Part shown: positions 6,826 through 9,593 of the stretch, in pieces | Position numbering within the stretch: position 1 is the stretch's first letter | Layout of the letters: each line of letters starts with the position of its first letter | From: a bacterium | Lineage (GTDB): Bacteria; Zhuqueibacterota; Zhuqueibacteria; Thermofontimicrobiales; Thermofontimicrobiaceae | Assembly (NCBI GenBank): GCA_011046315.1 | Contig: DSAU01000062.1 | Location: 1-9,593 of the forward strand | Reading direction: 5' to 3' | Length of the DNA: 9,593 bases | Notes under the pieces: generated by a model | The model's input: the letters and a program-made list of their open reading frames with translations, nothing else | Databases searched by the model: none | What the model was told of the DNA's origin: nothing | Made by a program: the position numbers and the translations under genes

Positions 6826-9276
6826 TCATTTAACAACAATATTCACCAGCCGGTTCTTAACCACAATTTTTTTGATGATTTTTTTGCCATTAACATATTT
6901 TTGAATTTTTTCATCGTCCAACGCCCGCTTCAATGCGTGCTCATCTTCTGAATCCGGCTCAATTTCAATTGTGGATCGAACTTTGCCATTGACTTGAATA
7001 ACAAATGGTATCAGTTGCTTGATGGTTTTTTCTTCATCATATTCAGGCCAGGGAAAATTAAAAATACTGTACGGTTTTCCCAGTTTTTCCCACATCTCCT
7101 CAGCAAAATGCGGTGCAAACGGCGCTAACAGCAAAATCATGGTTTCAATGACATTGTCCAGTGTTTGCTTGTTTTGCTGATCCGGTTTCAAATCTTGAAT
7201 ATACAGATAAATCGCGTTGACCAGTTCCATAATCCGACTGATGGCTGTGTTAAAATGAAACCTTTCTAAATCCACCGTTACCATTTTGATCGTATAGTGC
7301 TGAATACGCTCCAACTCTTTGCTCTGGTTCTGTTCAGATCCAGTTGCCTTATTATCTTTGAGCAATTCGGTTAACCGCCACACCCGATTTAAAAATCGGT
7401 GGATTCCGGTGATGCCCTCGTCGCTCCAATCGCCGCCTTCCACGTAATTCCCCATGAACATCATGTACATGCGGAAAGTATCGGAACCGTATTTTTTAAT
7501 AAATTGATCCGGGTTGACCACATTGCCACGTGATTTGGACATTTTGTTGGAATCTTTGGTGATGACTCCCTGATGCAGCAATCGCTTAAAAGGTTCATCA
7601 AAATTGATCAATTTTAAATCATACAGGACTTTGGTGAAAAATCTCGCATACATCAAATGCATTACTGCATGTTCAGCGCCGCCGACATATTGATCGACCG
7701 GCAGCCATTTTTTGACCATTTCGCTGTCAAACGGCATATCATCAACCTCGGGATTCGGGAAACGCAGAAAATACCACGAAGAGCATACGAACGTATCCAT
7801 CGTATCCACTTCGCGCTTTGCAGGTTGCTGACATTTGGGACATTTGGTATTGACAAAATCCGGATTAGTGTTTAATGGAGACTCCCCGGTTCCGGAAAAA
7901 TCCACCTTATCCGGAAGCAGCACCGGCAGCTCATTTTCTGGAACCGGTACTTCTCCGCATTGGGGACAATAAATGATAGGTATCGGAGCGCCCCAGTAGC
8001 GCTGACGAGAGATGAGCCAATCTCGCAGCTTATAATTGATCTTCTTTTCACCAACACCATTTTTTTCCAGGTGATTAATCATGCGTTCAATCCCCTGTTC
8101 CGAAACCATTCCGTTAAAAGCTGCTGAGTTGATCATAATTCCCGGCTCTGTATATGCCTGGTCCAGCGGATAATGAGCTTCTCCGTCTGGACTGATGACT
8201 TCCCGAATAGGCAGCCCATATTTTTTGGCAAACTCAAAATCCCGCGAATCATGGCCTGGAACAGCCATCACACAACCGGTCCCGTAACTTAGCAGCACAT
8301 AATCCGCGATCCAGATGGGAATTTTTTCCTGATTCACCGGATTAATGGCATAAGCTCCGGTGAAAACGCCGGTCTTTTCGCGTTCGGTGGAAGTTCGATC
8401 AATTTCACTGGCTTTTCGCGCCGTTTCAACATATTGGCTGACAGCAGAGCGATGCTCATCAGTCGTCAGATTATCGACCAGAGGGTGCTCCGGCGCCAGC
8501 ACCATGTAAGTAACGCCGAACAGTGTATCCGGTCGAGTCGTAAAAACCTCGATCACATCGTTCCGACCTTTAATTTTGAATTGAATTTGGGCGCCCTCAC
8601 TGCGGCCGATCCAATTTTTTTGCATGTTAATTGTTTTCTCGGGCCATTCTATTCGCTCGTGCCCCTCCAACAGCTTTTCAGCATAATCCGTAATTTTAAA
8701 AAACCATTGTTTTAAATCTTTCCGGATAACCTCGGTATCACAGCGTTCGCAGTTGCCTTCGACTACTTGTTCATTTGCTAACACAGTTTGACAATTCGGG
8801 CACCAGTTAACCGGCGCTTTTTTTCGATAGGCAAGACCGTTCTTGTAAAACAACAGAAAAAACCACTGCGTCCATCTATAATAGTTTGGCTCGCTGGTAT
8901 TAATTTCCTTGGTCCAATCGTACATCGCCCCCATGGCTTTTAATTGTTGCCGGATATATTTGATATTTTCAGAGGTGCTTTTCGCCGGATGAATTCTCAT
9001 TTTAATTGCATAATTTTCCGCCGGCAAACCGAAAGCATCATAACCCATCGGTTCGAATACGTTATAACCCTGCATTCTTTTAAACCGAGCCCAGGTGTCG
9101 GTCGGTCCGTAATTATACCAATGTCCGATATGTAACTTATCACCTGACGGATAGATAAACATCACCAGACAATAAAGCTTTCTGCCGACATTCTCCATAT
9201 CGGTCTGATAAAGACGGGTTTTTTCCCATTTTTGCTGCCATTTTTGCTCTATTTGATTGTATGGATAGGTGCTCAT
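6826..9276 (-). CDS. leuS: Leucyl-tRNA synthetase (class Ia, bacterial type)
   Basis: This cytoplasmic enzyme charges tRNA-Leu with leucine in an ATP-dependent two-step reaction and edits mischarged isoleucine, norvaline and similar residues. The 816-residue protein is full length. It has HIGH at residues 49-52 in a KLHIGHWYNYGPTDTWARF context, and a zinc ribbon with CPNC (159-162) and CERC (176-179). The CP1 editing domain contains the Thr-rich TTRPDTLFG (246-254) and the discriminating Asp at D346 in GHDSRDFEFA. A second Cys pair set follows (CPQC 437-440, CPKC 479-482). KMSKS is at 578-582, with an anticodon-binding domain from about 660 and a small C-terminal tRNA-binding tail. AGGAG lies 5 bases before the ATG at 9276. 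A terminator follows the gene, so it is likely its own transcription unit, probably preceded by a leucine-rich leader peptide. Residues CLVMFIYPSG differ slightly from the common MFPYPSG. Confidence 0.98.
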   Translation of the reverse strand: MSTYPYNQIEQKWQQKWEKTRLYQTDMENVGRKLYCLVMFIYPSGDKLHIGHWYNYGPTDTWARFKRMQGYNVFEPMGYDAFGLPAENYAIKMRIHPAKSTSENIKYIRQQLKAMGAMYDWTKEINTSEPNYYRWTQWFFLLFYKNGLAYRKKAPVNWCPNCQTVLANEQVVEGNCERCDTEVIRKDLKQWFFKITDYAEKLLEGHERIEWPEKTINMQKNWIGRSEGAQIQFKIKGRNDVIEVFTTRPDTLFGVTYMVLAPEHPLVDNLTTDEHRSAVSQYVETARKASEIDRTSTEREKTGVFTGAYAINPVNQEKIPIWIADYVLLSYGTGCVMAVPGHDSRDFEFAKKYGLPIREVISPDGEAHYPLDQAYTEPGIMINSAAFNGMVSEQGIERMINHLEKNGVGEKKINYKLRDWLISRQRYWGAPIPIIYCPQCGEVPVPENELPVLLPDKVDFSGTGESPLNTNPDFVNTKCPKCQQPAKREVDTMDTFVCSSWYFLRFPNPEVDDMPFDSEMVKKWLPVDQYVGGAEHAVMHLMYARFFTKVLYDLKLINFDEPFKRLLHQGVITKDSNKMSKSRGNVVNPDQFIKKYGSDTFRMYMMFMGNYVEGGDWSDEGITGIHRFLNRVWRLTELLKDNKATGSEQNQSKELERIQHYTIKMVTVDLERFHFNTAISRIMELVNAIYLYIQDLKPDQQNKQTLDNVIETMILLLAPFAPHFAEEMWEKLGKPYSIFNFPWPEYDEEKTIKQLIPFVIQVNGKVRSTIEIEPDSEDEHALKRALDDEKIQKYVNGKKIIKKIVVKNRLVNIVVK

Positions 9277-9280
9277 GCTG

Positions 9281-9359
9281 TCTCCTAAAAAGTGCTATTA
9301 ATTTCCGACTCCACAATTCATCACAATTTTCGATGTTGAATTAAATTTTTACAGGAAGA
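9281..9359 (-). promoter_or_regulatory. Possible helix masking the leuS ribosome binding site
   Basis: On the minus-strand transcript, UCUUCCUGUAAAAA (9346-9359) is partly complementary to UUUUUAGGAGA (9281-9291). UAAAAA pairs with UUUUUA (6 bp), then a two-base UG bulge, then UUCC with GGAG (4 bp including one G-U). An alternative register pairs UUCCUG with UAGGAG directly. Either would bury the leuS Shine-Dalgarno. The enclosed loop of about 54 bases is long and the helix is A-U rich, so stability is uncertain. No U-run terminator is visible between the leader and leuS, so any leader control here would more likely act on translation than on termination. Confidence 0.3.
9282..9286 (-). promoter_or_regulatory. 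Ribosome binding site of leuS
   Basis: AGGAG on the minus strand sits 5 bases before the leuS ATG (9274-9276), preceded by a run of five T residues. It fixes the start codon. The same bases can pair with an upstream segment (9346-9359), which raises the possibility of masking. Confidence 0.85.
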
Positions 9360-9379
9360 TGACCAGACTAACTTTGGTT

Positions 9380-9418
9380 CTAAAGCAAAGATAGCCCGCT
9401 CTGCAGGGCGAGCGGCAT
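9380..9418 (-). CDS. Leucine-rich leader peptide upstream of leuS (candidate)
   Basis: This is a 12-codon ORF, MPLALQSGLSLL followed by TAG, read toward leuS. It has AAGGAG (9423-9428) four bases before its ATG, the best Shine-Dalgarno in the window. Five of twelve residues are leucine, encoded by CTC, CTG, CTA, TTG and CTT, five different codons out of the six possible, with two adjacent Leu codons just before the stop. The stop lies 103 bases before the leuS start. An inverted repeat (CCGCTC / GAGCGG, 9396-9401 and 9410-9415) lies within the codons. By analogy with leuL before leuABCD and pheM before pheST in E. coli, ribosome stalling on Leu codons could report low charged tRNA-Leu. I infer this from composition and position and know of no described example for leuS in this group. 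Alternatively, the inverted repeat is part of a dispersed element and the ORF is incidental. Confidence 0.5.
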   Translation of the reverse strand: MPLALQSGLSLL

Positions 9419-9477
9419 ACTACTCCTTAATTTTAAAAATCGAAGAAGAAAAAGACGGAAAGAAAATCCTCTATAGT

Positions 9478-9508
9478 ATTACAAGTAAAGTCTTTGTTTT
9501 TTTTGCAA
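9478..9508 (-). promoter_or_regulatory. Weak promoter candidate for the leader peptide and leuS
   Basis: On the minus strand TTGCAA (9503-9508) precedes TGTAAT (9478-9483) with a 19-bp spacer. An overlapping TACTAT lies at 9473-9478. The hexamers are imperfect and the spacing is long, so this is only the best available match upstream of the leader ORF. It would give a pyrimidine-rich 5' segment of about 50 bases before the leader ATG. Confidence 0.2.
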
Positions 9509-9530
9509 AAGTTTTTAGTCAGCATGTCAT

Positions 9531-9593
9531 TGCGAGCGGAGCGAAGCAATCTTATCAAATATTTAAGAGATTGCTTCGTCGCTTCGCTCCTCG
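9531..9593. repeat. Imperfect inverted repeat, REP-like dispersed element (cut by window edge)
   Basis: CGAAGCAATCT (9542-9552) is the exact reverse complement of AGATTGCTTCG (9568-9578), with a 15-base AT-rich loop between them. A second register pairs GGAGCGAAGC (9538-9547) with GCTTCGCTCC (9581-9590), because the arm carries a duplicated CGAAGC unit. The arms are much richer in GC than the surroundings. The string TCATTGCGAGCGGAGCGAAGC resembles, from memory, a short dispersed intergenic repeat seen in many environmental bacterial genomes. No U-run follows it on the minus strand, so it is not a clear terminator there. The right end may continue beyond the window. Confidence 0.7.

Larger units (their letters stand above)
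9277..9593. other. Intergenic region upstream of leuS
   Basis: These 317 bases hold no conventional long gene on the minus strand. From right to left they contain the inverted repeat at the edge, an A/T-rich stretch with the weak promoter candidate, the leader ORF with its ribosome binding site, the putative anti-Shine-Dalgarno segment, a direct repeat CACAATT (9312-9318 and 9322-9328, period 10 bp), and the leuS ribosome binding site. No tRNA fold, T-box-like specifier structure or strong terminator hairpin is seen between the leader and leuS. Confidence 0.6.

Noticed and set aside
7540..7570. Possible defect in the leuS KMSKS region
   Set aside because: The motif reads NKMSKSRGN, which is an ordinary and functional variant. 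The zinc, editing and anticodon regions are also intact.
9277..9420. T-box riboswitch or tRNA-like element before leuS
   Set aside because: I could not find a specifier-loop arrangement, the conserved T-box antiterminator sequence, or a terminator hairpin with a U-run in this interval. The segment is short and mostly unstructured apart from the features listed.
9469..9479. TAATACTATAG on the minus strand, resembling the start and end of a T7 phage promoter
   Set aside because: The central part of the T7 consensus is missing and there is no phage context, so this is a chance match in A/T-rich DNA.
9340..9593. A plus-strand frame open from 9340 to the right edge (KFLQEDDQTNFGSKAKIARS and onward)
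   Set aside because: It has no ATG, GTG or TTG start and no ribosome binding site. It runs through the inverted repeat at the edge, and its SAGRAAYYSL part is simply the antisense of the leader ORF and its Shine-Dalgarno. It could only be the end or middle of something unusual, so I do not call it a gene.

Overview
All confidently identified genes in this window lie on the minus strand, so it is read from right to left. By eye it is moderately AT-rich, about 40% GC, densely packed and bacterial. The leucyl-tRNA synthetase N-terminus (HIGH region reading KLHIGHWYNYGPTDTWARF) resembles versions I associate with the FCB group (Calditrichota, KSB1, Ignavibacteria or Chlorobi-like lineages). The weak or missing Shine-Dalgarno sites at several genes would fit that group. 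This placement comes from memory and is tentative. There are no phage, transposase, CRISPR or rRNA/tRNA signatures.

Layout in transcription order. The right end (9277-9593) is the only long stretch without a conventional gene. It holds an imperfect inverted repeat at the window edge (9531-9593), a weak promoter candidate, and a 12-codon minus-strand ORF (9380-9418) with a strong ribosome binding site. Five of its twelve residues are leucine, each written with a different codon. It lies 103 bp upstream of leuS (6826-9276), so I propose it as a leucine-sensing leader peptide. A possible helix between 9346-9359 and 9281-9291 could mask the leuS ribosome binding site. leuS ends in a clear intrinsic terminator (6771-6801), and directly next to its U-run is a near-consensus sigma-70 promoter (TTGACA, 17 bp, TATATT; 6742-6770).

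That promoter appears to drive a compact second unit. It contains polX (DNA polymerase X with a PHP domain, 4966-6699), ggt (secreted gamma-glutamyltransferase, 3270-4985), mltG (membrane-bound endolytic murein transglycosylase, 2208-3248) and pcrA/uvrD (SF1 DNA helicase, 29-2227). The junctions are very tight: 20-bp overlaps at polX/ggt and mltG/pcrA, 21 bp between ggt and mltG, and an ATGA overlap into a further gene of which only the first ten codons (1-32) are inside the window. The unit mixes DNA repair (PolX, PcrA) with cell-envelope enzymes (GGT, MltG). Tight packing argues for co-transcription but does not show a shared function.

The five large proteins belong to well-known families and look intact. 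The least ordinary part of the window is the regulatory architecture before and after leuS.
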